Shown here: positions 33,801 through 46,874 of the stretch, piece after piece
Numbering within the stretch: the stretch's first letter is position 1
How the letters are laid out: each line of letters starts with the position of its first letter
DNA from: Typhlomys cinereus
Taxonomy: Eukaryota > Chordata > Mammalia > Rodentia > Platacanthomyidae
Assembly: GCA_023101885.1 (NCBI GenBank)
Contig: JALPQD010000004.1
Coordinates: forward strand, 8,027,421-8,091,420
Direction: 5' to 3'
DNA: 64,000 nt
Notes under the pieces: generated by a model
Seen by the model: only the letters and a program-made list of their open reading frames with translations
Databases searched by the model: none
What the model was told of the DNA's origin: nothing
Translations under genes and position numbers: made by a program

Positions 33801-36800
33801 CTGCCAGTGCACAAGAAAACATGGTGGCCTGCGTTGATAAAGTACAATTTGCAGTTAAGTTCTTGATGACTCTGTAGAGACGATAAATAACAGGCTGATG
33901 CCCAACATCCACCTGGCATCTGTTTCTGTTTCTTGGTGTCATTGCTTATGACTGCCAAATGTCTGGGTTTTATACATCAGGATCACCATGGGCAAGCCCC
34001 TGCCTGAATTATGGCACACCCTAAGTCCTAGTACCACCAAAAATAAAGGAAATTGTGTAGAATGTGGGGATTGCTAAGTCAGCAAGTTGCAAAACAGATG
34101 TTTCAATGAAGAAATTCTATATTTTCTGGAATTTCTCTTTCTTTCCGACATACACACACACACACACACACACTTTCATTCTGTCTCTGTTTCTTTTTTG
34201 CGGACCACACAGACACACACACACTCACTCTTCCTGTCTCTGTCTTTCTCCCAGTATCCCACTGTACTTTGTATAGCTGGATCAAGAGTTCTGTGATTCC
34301 CAGCAGTGTCTCCAGTTGGCAACTCACTTGGTGACTTAGGACATCTTCTCTGGATGCCCGGTTAGTGCCAGCTAGGATGATTCTTTTTGTCACTGAGCTT
34401 CTTCCTCACCTAAGTCCACGTGGAGGAATTGCAGCCACAGCCCCATCACAGTGCTGCCTCGGGTGGGAGTGGCCTTATGGCTTTGTCTGTCTTGACAGTT
34501 CTTCAGGCTTTTCTGCAGCTCCACCATTTCCAGTAAATTCACTAAATGCCACACCTAGCTATCACTTCTACTTCCAGTTATTTAAGTGTGTGTGTGAATT
34601 CAGGTTCATCTACTTCAGAAGCAGATGCTTAATCCCTGAGTCATCTCTCCAGTCTAAGTCTCCTTGGGTGAGTTGTCTTTTGTCTACCTTTCCTCCTCAT
34701 TTGCATGTCTCTGAGATACCTGTGTGTGTGTTCAGGTGGGTGGGTAGATGCTTGAAGGTGAGGCAGTAGTCCACAGGGAATCATCTTTGGTTGCTCTTCC
34801 ACCTCACTGTCTTGAGGCTGGATCTAATTAAACCCAGAGTTAGTAGAGTCACTCTGGCTAGTCAGTTTGCTCAGAGGATTCCCAGGCTCTGCCCTCTGTA
34901 GCTGGAATTGCAGGCAGGCTGGTGTGCCCATTTGAACGCTGGCCCTTTTACTTGTATAGCAAGCACTTTAATCTTGGAGCCATCTCCCCAGCTCGTAACC
35001 AAGGTAAGTTGAAATTCCTGATGCTTCAGTCTCCACTTTCCAAGCATCCGGATTTCAGGCATGTACCACTCATCCCTGCTCCATTCATTGCATTTAGATT
35101 CACCCTCTCCTTTTAACAAGGGCTTGTTCACTGAATAATAGTTTACTTCAATTGGTATTCATGGTAAAAATAAGACTCCTGTGACAATGTCAGCCCTCAG
35201 CTTGATATTTGGGAGATGGGGTGCTGGGGCACACCTGTGAGGAATTATTTGACTAAGTCAGACTTCTTGGCAGACTGTAGGTGATGATGGTCTTGATTCC
35301 ATAATATGTGGGAAGACCCAGCCAAAGCAGCAGGACTGCCCCCTGGGCAGGCGGATGAAGATGGAGAGAGTCAAGCTGTTGCTGGGCTGGCACGCATTGG
35401 CTCTTTTCCCTTCTTTTGACTTTGGATGTGGTATGGCCAGTTTATCAACTCCCTGCTTGTGTGACACACCTACCACAAGAGGCTGAAACCTGGACTATGA
35501 GCCAATAAAATCCTTGGTTCCCTGTACTTGAGTCAGGTGTTAGGAAGCTAAAGCAGCTGCTGTTTCCCAACATTCAGCATCTTTTAAGGATGATGAGACT
35601 TAAAAGTGGGGCTGTGCTGTCCTTAATGTGTTTGTACATTACAGCAGTACCCTTAGCAATTTGCAGAGCTTGTTTTCTGTATTTATTTGAGAGTAAGAGA
35701 ATGAGCATAGGCCCGCACATTCAGTGTTGGACATGTGGAGATCAGAGGACAGCTTTGACAAATTGGTCACTAGCCTTGCACACACCTTACTGGCTGAGCC
35801 ATCTTGCTGGCCCCTCTGAAACTTTTGTAGAATGTTGTGTAGATAGGGTACCATCAGCTGCTGTGCAGACCCAGTGGCTCCGTCAACATGCAACTCAAGG
35901 CTTTCCTTTTATTTGAAAGACTGACACCTTCCTACCGTTAGAATCCCTCAGCGAGGTTGGAGTCAGATAGTCCAAGGCTTTTTCCATAGGTAAGTGGGTC
36001 TCCATAGTTCAGTCCAGCTTCTGTTGAAAGTACAGTTTGTACATTCATTGAACTAACTGATAATCTCTGGTCAGTAATTTTGTTTTCCATTATTTCTATC
36101 TTTTTTCCCCCCCTCTATCTTTGTTTTAACACAGTCTGAAGATTTTAGTTTTGAGATTACCTGTGGTGTTATTTACGTAATATTTTTCTCTACCTTGTCT
36201 CTTACAATTTTGTGAGAGAGAGAGATCATTGCATGCCATCATGTACACATGGGTGGAAGTCAGAGAACATCTTTTGGAAGCCAGTTTTCTCTTTACACTA
36301 TGTGGGCTTTCAGAGACGGAACTCAGGTCACTAGGTTGTTAAGCGGGTACCTTACCAGCTGAGCTGTCTTGCTGATCCTTGAGACAGGGTCTTCAGGGTC
36401 TCAGGTGCGCTTCGACTCACCCTGTAGCCGGGACCCATCCTCCTCTTGCATCCCCATCTCTTCTTCAATGCTGAAATCATACATGTCCTATGTCACCGCT
36501 CTGAGCTTGATCTTTTATTTTTGTCCATGCTGGCTTGGAGCTCACTGTGTAGCTCAGTTTGGCCTCTCCTGAGATTACAGGCGTGTCACTAGACCTAGCA
36601 CTCAGTTGATTTTAAACTTGTATTATCTTAAGAAACGGATGTGGCTCGGTGTCTGTTGTGTATGAAGCTCAGTGCCATGTAAACTAGGCTTGGTGGCATG
36701 GATCTGAGGATCGTATTCTAATAATTGTGGAACGCAGACCTGTGTCTTCCTTGTTGGAATGAAAAAAAAAGGTGCCAGTGAGAACCAGATTGTATGTCCA

Positions 36801-39800
36801 CTTCGTGTTGACTGTGTGTCTACTGAGAGTCTACTGTGCACCAGTTACATGTCCACTGCTTGTGGATTAAGTGTGGGTTGTGTGTCTGGTGTGTGTCCTC
36901 TTTGGGGTAAAGGAGATTTCAGCAAGGAGCTCCTGTCTTGGTGTTTCTAGCGCTGTCTGCGCTGATGCTTGGCCACATTTCCTCAGGAATGACTTGAACC
37001 AACGCCTCCTTATAGTTTCTTCTGCATGATTTGTGCTAATTTTGTCTGACTATATTTATTAAGGGAATATTAAGGGAACAACAGGCATTTTCAGCCAAAC
37101 CACAGTTAGCTTCGACTGAATTTTAAAAAGATTTATTAGAACGCAGACAGACTTAGGGTATCATATCTGTTGGTCTGTTTTCTCTAGGGGCTACATAAAT
37201 TTATATGACAGTCAGTAATGTAAAATGAAAACAAACCTTTCCTCAAAGAGTTAGCAACCAGTTAATCAGCAGCAGCCTGAGTGTCTAGAAGAGGAGGGTT
37301 TGACATCAGGCTACATATAATGAAGTGCCTTAGAGCTCTGACAGGGAACAGAGACCCACCTACCAGCCCCTGTGGGAACCACGGGCAGGAGTGCAGTGCC
37401 TAGGTCTCTACAGCGCTTTCTGCTTTGTTACTCAGCTCTGCTTTACTCAATATGGTGACTGCTCTCTGCATGGCTCATACACTGCTCACCATCACCTTCT
37501 GCAGGGCAGAACTGGAGGATGTCGCTGGAGGATGGAGGGTCCAGTGGGGATGTAGTTTAGTAGTAAAGTGCCTGCCCATCATGGAGAAGGTTCTCTGCAC
37601 AGTTGGCAAAAACAGACAGACAGACCAAACATCTGTAGTCTGAGGAGGGAGGCCTTTCTCCAGAACTTTGTCAGAATGCCTCCTTCCACATTTTTATTTT
37701 AAAAACATTTAAAAAAGATACTTTATTTACTTATTTACTTGAAAAGGGGAGAGGGAAAAAGAGACAGATGCACACATGTATGCCAAGTGTATGCCATGGT
37801 GCATAGATGGAAGTTCAGAGGGTGACTTTTAGAAGTCAATTCTCTTTCTACCACGTGAGCCTCTGGGGATGGAACTCAGGTTACCAGTTATGTGTGAGTA
37901 GTTGTCTTTCTGACCAATGTATCTTGCTAGCCCATCCTTGCAGATTTAAAAATTTTTATTTTGTGTGTGCATATGCATCGGAGAGCACTGTGTGTCCCTG
38001 TAGAAGACCAAGAGTGACTTTGGGAATCATCTTTGCTTCTGTCTCCTTGCTTCACTCTGGAATTTCCCAGGCCCCCACCTTTGAGAGCCAGAAGTCAGGA
38101 TACTGCCATTTATGCCTGGCATTTTTACGTGGGACTCAGGATCTGAGTTCAGGTTTTTCTGCTTGTGAGGCAGAGTCTTAATCCCTGAATCATCTCTCCA
38201 GCCCCAGATTTTGTTTTTTAATATATTTTTTAATGTATATGTGTGTGTGCTTCCTCACATGTATAACTTTCAGGAGTTAGTTTCCTCCTCCCACTGTGTG
38301 GGTTCTGGGATTGAACTCAAGTTGTTAGGGCTGGTGGTGTGCGCCTTTTCGTGCTGAACCACCTTCCTGGCCCCTTTCAGGTTTTTTGATAGTTCTGTCA
38401 TCATAGCGAAGAGCCAGAAAGCACCTCTTTTCTGTGTTCAACCTCAACTAACTTAAGTCTGCTAAAGTTTTGGAGTGTAAATTTAGGCTGTTGCTGAGTA
38501 CCTCAAGAGTGTTAAGGGTTTCCATTCAGGGCTCCTGGAACTTCCAGTGTTGTGGTTGCAGATTACCAACAAGAAACTTGTTTTGCCCAATTGGGGTCAA
38601 ATGTCCACCCAAGGGTGGGCTGGTTATGTGGCCTGGACTTGGTTGTCTGGTCTTCCCTTGTGACCAGGGATAGCGGAAGCCATCCTCAGATGCAGTTATG
38701 GACAGTCACTTCACTGTTGCCTCAGGGGAAGTAGGAAAAGATCCCTGGTCCTCACCTGCTCCAGCCTGTTTAAGGACACTTCGTTCAGCATGCCTCCTTT
38801 TTGAGAAGTCTTTTTTTTTTTTTGTGATGGTCTTATTATGTTAACTCAGCAGACTGGCTTCGAACACACTGTCCAAATCAGGGGGCAGAGATGGGTGACA
38901 CTTAGCACGTGCCTACGATCTTGGCTTGTGAGAGGACAAGGTAGGAGGATCCCAGTGTGTTCAAGGCTGGCCTAGATTACATGGTTTGAGGCTAATCTGA
39001 GCTGCACAGCGAGACCTTGTTTCAGAAATCCAAAACTCAACACCCCATTTGAAAACTACACCCGATCTTCCTGCCTCATGGTGAAATTACACTTTGCCAC
39101 ATGTCTTCTATGAACCTGGAACCTGACAGGACCGAGTCAGAAGCTCGATTTAGAATGACATCAGCATGGAGCTGGTGGGGAAGTGCCATTCATTGAGCTG
39201 TCTTTTTAGGGTGTTCTTTTGTCTCTATTTATTTTGTCTCTATGCCATGCCATTCATTGAACTGTCTTTTTAGGGTGTTCTTTTGTCTCTATTTATTTTG
39301 TCTCTATACCATGGGTGGAGTCAGTGGTAGTCAGTTCTCTCCCTCCACCATAGAGGCTTCTGGGATCTGACTCGTGACCAGGTTTGTGAGCAGGCACCTG
39401 ACCCATTCAGTTATCTTTCTGGCCCTGCTTTTCAGTTTCTAGATTTCTCAACTCTGGCGCCTTCCTGTCTGGATTGTGATTCCCTGCAAAATAGTTTTTT
39501 GTCTCTTTACTCTTTGTTGTGGGCGTTCATCAGTATTAATGCAGTATGTAAGACTATAGAGAGGAAACCCTCTGAAATGCTTTAGCAAGGGGTTCCTTAG
39601 GGAGCGATTTAAGTCATGAGGGTAAAGTATATTTCTGTTCTTTGAGTAAAGGCAAGTGCAAATCAATCAAAATGAGATACTGCTTCATACCTGTAAGCTG
39701 GCCATTTATAGAAAGATGGGAAAGACACTTTTTGGCAAGAACATGGCTGGAGGGCTGAACACTGTGGCAGAGATGTAAACTGATGCAGCCATTATGGAAA

Positions 39801-42800
39801 CAGTGTGGAGAGGCTTTGAAAAATTAAAAATCACTTGGAGTGGTGGTGCACACATGTGATTCCAGCACCTGAGAGGCTGAGTCAGGAGAATCATGAGATC
39901 AAAGCAGGCTGGCCTAGGTAGTGCACTGTTGAGGCCAGTCTTGGCTACAAAATGAGACTCTGTCTCAAGGGGCAGCTACTATTAACCAAGTAACCGTCAT
40001 AGCATTATTTTCAGTAGTTAAGATGTTGATGTACCTTCTGGATACAGTGTTGAAGTATGCACCGAGGCAGCTAGCCAGCCTGGGTGAAGTAAGCTGATCA
40101 TAGAACGATTATCAGGACTGAGCCTATGTGGATATGCACACAGTCTAGAGTTAGTCATTAGGCTGCACAGTGCCGTAAGAACAGGGAAGCAGTAGATTGA
40201 TGGAGGCACTGTGTGTATGTACAAAATGTCAGGAGCCTCAAACAAAGACAAAAGAAATTGCTTTTGAAACAAAACCTGGTTTAGTTTGAACTGGTGGTAA
40301 AAAGCTTTCTTCCCTACACTTTTGCCTACTCCTCATGCTTAGACTTTGGTAATACCCTCTGTAATTTCTTTTTTAAATTTTTTTTAATTTCTTCAATTGT
40401 GTGTGTATGCATGTGTGCACATGTGTGTATGTATGTGTGTGTATGTATGTGTGTGTGTAGAACCACGGCTCCACCTCCTCCTTGTTTACTCTGCCCTGGA
40501 ATTCCCAGGCTCTGCCCTACCAGGACCAGAAACGCAGGCCGCCCCCGCTATACATGGTGTCTAGCCCCACCCTCTGTAATTTTTATGAATGTCTTATTCT
40601 TAGCTCTGTGATAAAGTAAATAATACTGTATTAAAGGAACATGGGGGGGGGCTGGAGAGGTGGCTCAGGGGTTAAGCCTCTGCCTTGCAGGTGGAAGGTC
40701 CTGAGTTCCGATCCCAGACCCCACGTATAGACACCAGGCGGAAGTGGGGACGGCCTGCATTTCCGGTCCTGGTAGGGCGGAGCCTGTGAATCCCAGGGCA
40801 GAAGGAGGTGGAGGCGTCCATGGTGGTTCCCGAATTCGTCCGTGGTTCTACACACACACAGACACACACACACGTGCGCGCGCACATACATACGTACATA
40901 TGCACAATTGAATAAATAATTAAAAAAAAAAAAAGGAACATGAGGGACTGGAAGCTTGAATTTTAAAAAGGAATTCCTTAAACTTACCTTCATTTTAAAT
41001 GTGTTACTCATAGAATTTTAACAAAGATTTGCCATGTGCCATCTCAATATGCAGTCTTGGGTCTTTAGCAAGACTACTATAACTTTGATTGTATTTATTT
41101 GGTTGAGCTCATGTAAGATTGCAAGATTGGGTTTTGGACAATTTAGAGTTAAAATTAGGGCTAGTAATGTAGTTTACTGTGCAAGGCCCAAGTTTAGATC
41201 TGTAGTAGTGCCTAAAGCATGTGGGGAGCTGTGGATGTAGCTCACTAGTAAATTTCCTGGCACCACAAAAAAAAAAAAGCAAGCAAGACTGGAATTTTAA
41301 AATCACCTCTGTGATAGACTTTGATGTAATGGATGCAGCACACTGGAGATTGAACTCAGGGCTTTACACACACTAGGTACACTCTGTACTGCTCAACTTC
41401 ACCTTCTAGTCCTACTACATATATATTTTTTTTAAACAGAAAATAAAGTTTGTTCACTATGTTGTTGCAAGGAGCAGCGGCTGGACAGTATCAGAAGAAT
41501 CAGCAGCATCCTATGGCACTGGTTTTAATAACAACTGAAGATACCTCCCAAAGCATGTGAAAGGAAGACTGTCTCATTTTTGTTGCTGAATGAATGTATA
41601 GCTGTCACATCTTTTCACAGATTATCTTGATAATGGAAATAATAAAATGGCAATTCAGCAAGCAGACAAGCTGTTGAAGAAGCATAAGGACCTTCACTGT
41701 GCCAAGGTGAGTGTGTTTATCCCTCAGCTCTGTGTTTTCTTTACGTTGTTGGTTTGCTTTTGATACAGGGTCTCATGGCGCTCAGGCTGACCTTGAACTT
41801 CTGATCACCCTGCCTTCACCTCCAGTTGGGATTGCAGGCCCTGCTGATGCTCTTCTCTTGTCCTATCTCCTTTCTCCTGTCTGCTTTCTTCTCTTCCTCT
41901 TTCCCCTTTCTCTTTCTCTCTGTGTGTGTCTCTTTCTCAGAACAAAAGGGAGCAATAAATATTTTGTATTTTCAGAATACCCCATAGGCCATTTACTTTC
42001 ATGAGTACTTTCATGTCATAGATAGTTAATTGAAGATAACAATTTGTATTTTGGGATACTACCTAACTTCATTTTCATAGTCCTTTTAAAGTATCAAAAG
42101 TATATAATGATATGATTGAAATAGGAAGGGATCTTGAATTTCTTTTTTTTTTAGTTGATTAGCAACTTAGATGTACCTTACAATTTCTGTTTTCAGAGTT
42201 ACTGTTGGTTCGTATTTCTTTTCTGTGTGTGTCTGTGTGCACAAGTTCATGTGCGTGGGGAGGGTGTTTATGTACATGCATGTAGAGGCCAGAGAACATT
42301 CATGGTATCATTTCTTAGGTGCTGTCTACTTTTTCTTAAGAGATACTATTTATTACTTATTTAAGAGAGAAACACTACTGTACTCCTGTTTATACTTAAG
42401 TGAAAACACATGTGTGTGTATGGGGTTCCATTAGAAAATCCCAGAGTCAGAACTATGCAAAGGCCTTCACAGGTGCTAGGAGTACACTCACCTGCTCCTG
42501 TGCTCCATGAAGTCACAGTAACGCCATAGTGCAGATGAGGTCAGAGGACGACTTCTGAAAGTCCATTCTCTTTTGTTATATGTGCTTCTGGGAATAGAAT
42601 GCAGGAGCCTTATCCACTGAGTTATCTTGCTGACTGGTCTACCTTTTTTCTTTTTTGAAGACAAACTCTCCCTGCCCTGGATCTTAAGTTGGTGAGGCTA
42701 GCTGGCTAGCAAGGAATCCACCCATCTTTGCTTCCCAGTGCTGGATTTACAAACTTGTGTCACTCTGCTTGGAGTTGTTTTAAACTGGTTTCCGCATTCA

Positions 42801-45800
42801 AACTCAGGTTCTCACACTTGCAAGGCAAGCACTTTACTGACTGAGCCATCTCTTTAAGGCTCCCCACCCTAGTTTTGGGACATGTCATTAAAGTTTATCC
42901 TGGAACTTGTTGTCCTCCTACTTTGGCCTTTTGTCTCTTTTAAAACTGATTTTTGTTTGTGGGAAAGGTGCTTGCCCTTCAGGTATGAAGATTGGCATTT
43001 AGATGCCAAAACCCACATAAAATCTTAACCATCATGGCAGCATCTCTGATCCCTGTACCTGGGAAGCAAAGATAGGGAATCCCCAGGACAACTGATTAGC
43101 TGGTTAGTTGGTTGGCAAGCTTTGGTTCTGTAATAGTGAGCAGAGAGTGATTGAAGATGTCAGTTTTGGGTCACCATGTGCAATGTGCATACGTGCACCT
43201 ACATACATCTATGTGCTTATACACACGCACACACACATGGAAACATGCACCAACCCTGTACCTGATTTTTGTCTCATTGCTTGTAGGTTCTGAAGGCCAT
43301 TGGTTTGCAGAGAACTGGAAAGCAGGAGGAAGCCTTTACATTGGCGCAAGAGGTGGCTGCCCTTGAGCCCACAGATGACAACTCGCTGCAGGCCCTGACC
43401 ATTCTGTACCGTGAGATGCACCGGCGTAAGTCTGTTTTCTCTTGTTCAGGCTGAGCCTGTGCTGTACTGTTTTTCTTCTGGAGTTCTCTGTTTTACTTGG
43501 TCGGGTGTGCAGGTTGCCATGACTTCATGTAGCACAGTCCCGGTGGCCTGTGAGGACCTGATAAAGTTCTGATTCTGTTGCTTGATAATGGAGTGCACTT
43601 CTTGTGTTTACTTTCTAGCATAGAAATTTTAAGCACAGAGACAAAAGAACAGAGCAGCAGCACCCATAAACCACAGCCGTTAACACACGGCCAGATTGTT
43701 TTATTCCAAAGCATAATGTTTATCATTTTGTTTTTAAATAAGTTGCCATAATAAAAGTTTTCATTTTAACCTCTTTAGTAGTTTATTATATGATAATATA
43801 TATTTTATAGCACACATCGTTAAAGATCATCCTTATGTAACATGAGTTACATAACATGACACATAATGAGCACTCATGAACTTGTCTCTCAATTAAGAAC
43901 TCGAATGTTATTGACATCAGACAGACTTCCTGTCTCTGTTCCTTCCATTTCCCTTTTGGCCACTCAAGAAGAACTTGCTGTCCTGCTCTCTATTTACTTG
44001 CTCTTCATTTCTCCCTCCCTTTCTTGCTCTCCTTCTTCTTGTGCTGGACACTCAACCTGTGGCTTTGCATATGCAGGGCAAGCCCCCTAACTCTGAACTG
44101 TACCCCCAGCCTCTTGCTACTCTTTAAGTCTGTCTTATTAGTTTCTGGAAGCAATAATGCTTTAGTAGTTTTACTTCATTTTGAATTTTATGTAACTAGA
44201 CTTGTACTGTGTGTACTCCATGATTCACATTTTTCATCTTTTATCCAAAGGGCTGTAGTTAATCCATGTTCATTGCCAGTATATGTGCATTGGGTGACTT
44301 CCACAGTTGAAGTGCTTAAGGAGAGACAATGTCAACGTGTTTCTTTTTTTGTGTGACACTGAGGATTGGAACCCAGGACCTCGCACATCCTAGGAAAGTG
44401 CCGTATCACTAAGCTCCATCTATGGTCCTTTTTAATTTTTATTTGGAGACAAGGTTTCACTAAGTTGGTAGGGTTCCTGCTGTGTGCCACTATGCTCAGC
44501 TGCATTGTATATACGTAAGTGCTGCAGCAAATCTCTATGTGGTTTTTAAACAAGAGTCCAAGATGGCAGAGGAGACAGTGAACAATCAGGGTTAAGGCAG
44601 GGTTTGTAGAAGGTCCTGTTGGAATTGGGTTCCCTGTGGCATTACTGAGTAGAAAAGAGGAAAGAGATCTGGGCCGCGGGCATAGTGTCAAGGCATGGAT
44701 GTCCAGTACGTCACAAGAGCCTGAAACTTCACACACTTGGGAGAGTCATTTAGGAGGTAGAGGGAGACCAGAGGATTACTGAGCTGTGCCTCTTGAGAAG
44801 GCCAGCCTGCAGGTGAGGTCAGCTGCAGGTGAGGCCAGCCGCAGGTGAGGCCAGTAGCTACTTTCTTCAGTGACGGGAATCTCTCTTCAGGAGATCGGAA
44901 GAAGGGTGGTACTTTCCTGCAGGACTTGCTTTAGTTCGAATCTTAATCAGATCTTATTTCTCTTGATCTTAGCGGAGCTCGTTACTAAACTTTATGAGGC
45001 TGCCGTGAAGAAAGTTCCCAACAGTGAGGAGTATCATTCTCACCTCTTCATGGCCTATGCCAGAGTGGGCGAGTACAAGAAAATGCAGCAGGTAACTTGA
45101 TGCCAGAGCCTTCTGGCCTGCGGCTGACTCTTGGGGGTCAGGCTCTGTACAGTAGGATGTGATTGCCACTGTGTGTGTGAAATGAGTGTATGCAGTGTAT
45201 GGTTATTTATTTAGTGCTTGGGTTTCTCCTCGTGCTTCCCTTGTCTCATACTGTTGCCCATGTCACATCACTTGTGTATATTCAGAAAAAGGACAGAAAT
45301 CTTGAAGCAAATCTAAACAATGTAGGAATAACACATCTGATTAACTGCTTACTGAGATTAAATCTTCCAAGGGAGAAATTCCTATTATCTTAGAATTTTT
45401 ATTTATATTTATTTATTTTTGCTTGCTTGAGGCAGCTTATTTGTCAGTTACCCCATTTTAGAAGTTCATTGTATGCATGTGAAGACACCTCAGCTGGACA
45501 CATGTTTGAACTGGTGTCTCGATAAAGTTTACATGCTTGAGACCTGTACTCTAAGCCCATACATATATACTTAGAGTGTTAAACTAGTGTTTTTTATTTT
45601 TTTGTGGAACTTGTAATTAAATATGCGTGTACACACGTGTGCTTACACGCATACCTGTATATCAAAAGAAAAAGCAGTATCCTGTCCCAACAAATAATAG
45701 TATGTATTTTCATTTACTGCTATGGGACAGTGTTAACAGAGAGCAACTCTGGCTGGGGAGATGGCTCGGGGGTTCAAATCTTTGCCTCTCAAGCAAAATG

Positions 45801-46832
45801 AGTTTGAAGCTGCAAATTCCTTTTATAATGCCGGACAGAAATGGCTGCCACCTGTAATTCCAGCCCTGGAATTACAGAGCCTGGGAAACGCCAGAGCAAA
45901 ACAATGGGAGGTAGAGGAAGCCAGGAAACCCTTGGGCTTCCACACACATTCAGATGCCCTCTTGTACACACACACACACATTTGTGCTTGCAAAAAAGAG
46001 AAGTCATCATAATAGTCTCTCCTCACTATGCACCAAAATGACACTAGGAAGTACAGCTGCGGATAGGTTATTTATTTTTAAAAAAGCATATATATGTATA
46101 TGTAGGTGTGTATATATGTACGTGTATATATATATGGACATGACTCATGCAATAATAGTATTGAATAATTTTTTTTTTGTAGGGAATTAAGGTAGAGTTT
46201 ATTAGAGAAGAGAAAGGTTGAAACTCACGGACTCCAGACGTGGAGTGCCATGAGGAGCTAGGGCGCCTCCATGAGAAGCAGAAATAAAACAGAGCTCACG
46301 GCACTAGAGTGAGTGCCATGAGGGGCTAGGGAGCCCATGAGAACTCACAGTGCCTAGGCATGGAATTCACAGTGCCTAGGCATGGAATTCATGAGGAGCA
46401 AGGAACAAGAAACAGACTCATGGGTGCCATGAGGGGCTAGATTGCCTCCAAGAGAAGTAGGCAGCTGGAAACGGACTCATGGCACTAGAGGGCCATGAAG
46501 GGCTAGATCGCCCAGTATTGAATAATTTTCGACAAAGGAGGAAATATCTGTTCCACAAACGTGAACTAATTTTCTGTTTTGTATAGCTTAACTTTATGTG
46601 TACTGTACTTTTCAAAGATCGTCATTCGATGTGGATTCATAGCTAAATTCCTTGTCTTAAACATAACTTGCTTTTGCATTATTTTGTTCTAATGTGTTGG
46701 ACAAATAACGTCTAGTGCTAAAGGTTCAAAATGGAATGTCTTAACTATTTAAAAGTCCTTCCTTCCTTCCTTCCTCCCTCCCTCCCTTTCTCCCTCCTTC
46801 CTTTCTTCCCTGTATTTTTTTCTGTTTTTGTT

Positions 46833-46874
<42 letters not shown>

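Larger units (their letters stand above)
30882..41620 (+). other. NAA25: NAA25 intron 1 (10.7 kb)
   Basis: The largest intron here. Contents: MIR-like remnants (about 31315-31375 and 32160-32260, -); unassigned unique DNA (32300-33220); B1-type SINEs (about 33225-33340 -, 36380-36600 -, 38885-39030 +, 39835-39960 +); an inverted-repeat structure (33549-34565); an LTR-like repeat (about 35150-35530); ID-like and older SINEs (37530-37625 +, 37965-38206 -, 38220-38370 -); a 64-bp tandem duplication (39185-39312); two young SINEs (40368-40568 -, 40644-40931 +); and an ID-like copy (41335-41415, -). No additional exon is required by the reading frame. Confidence 0.75.

Noticed and set aside
33722..34393. 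Minus-strand frames across the inverted repeat as a transposase remnant
   Set aside because: Short, without any transposase motif I can recognise; one is interrupted by CA repeats.
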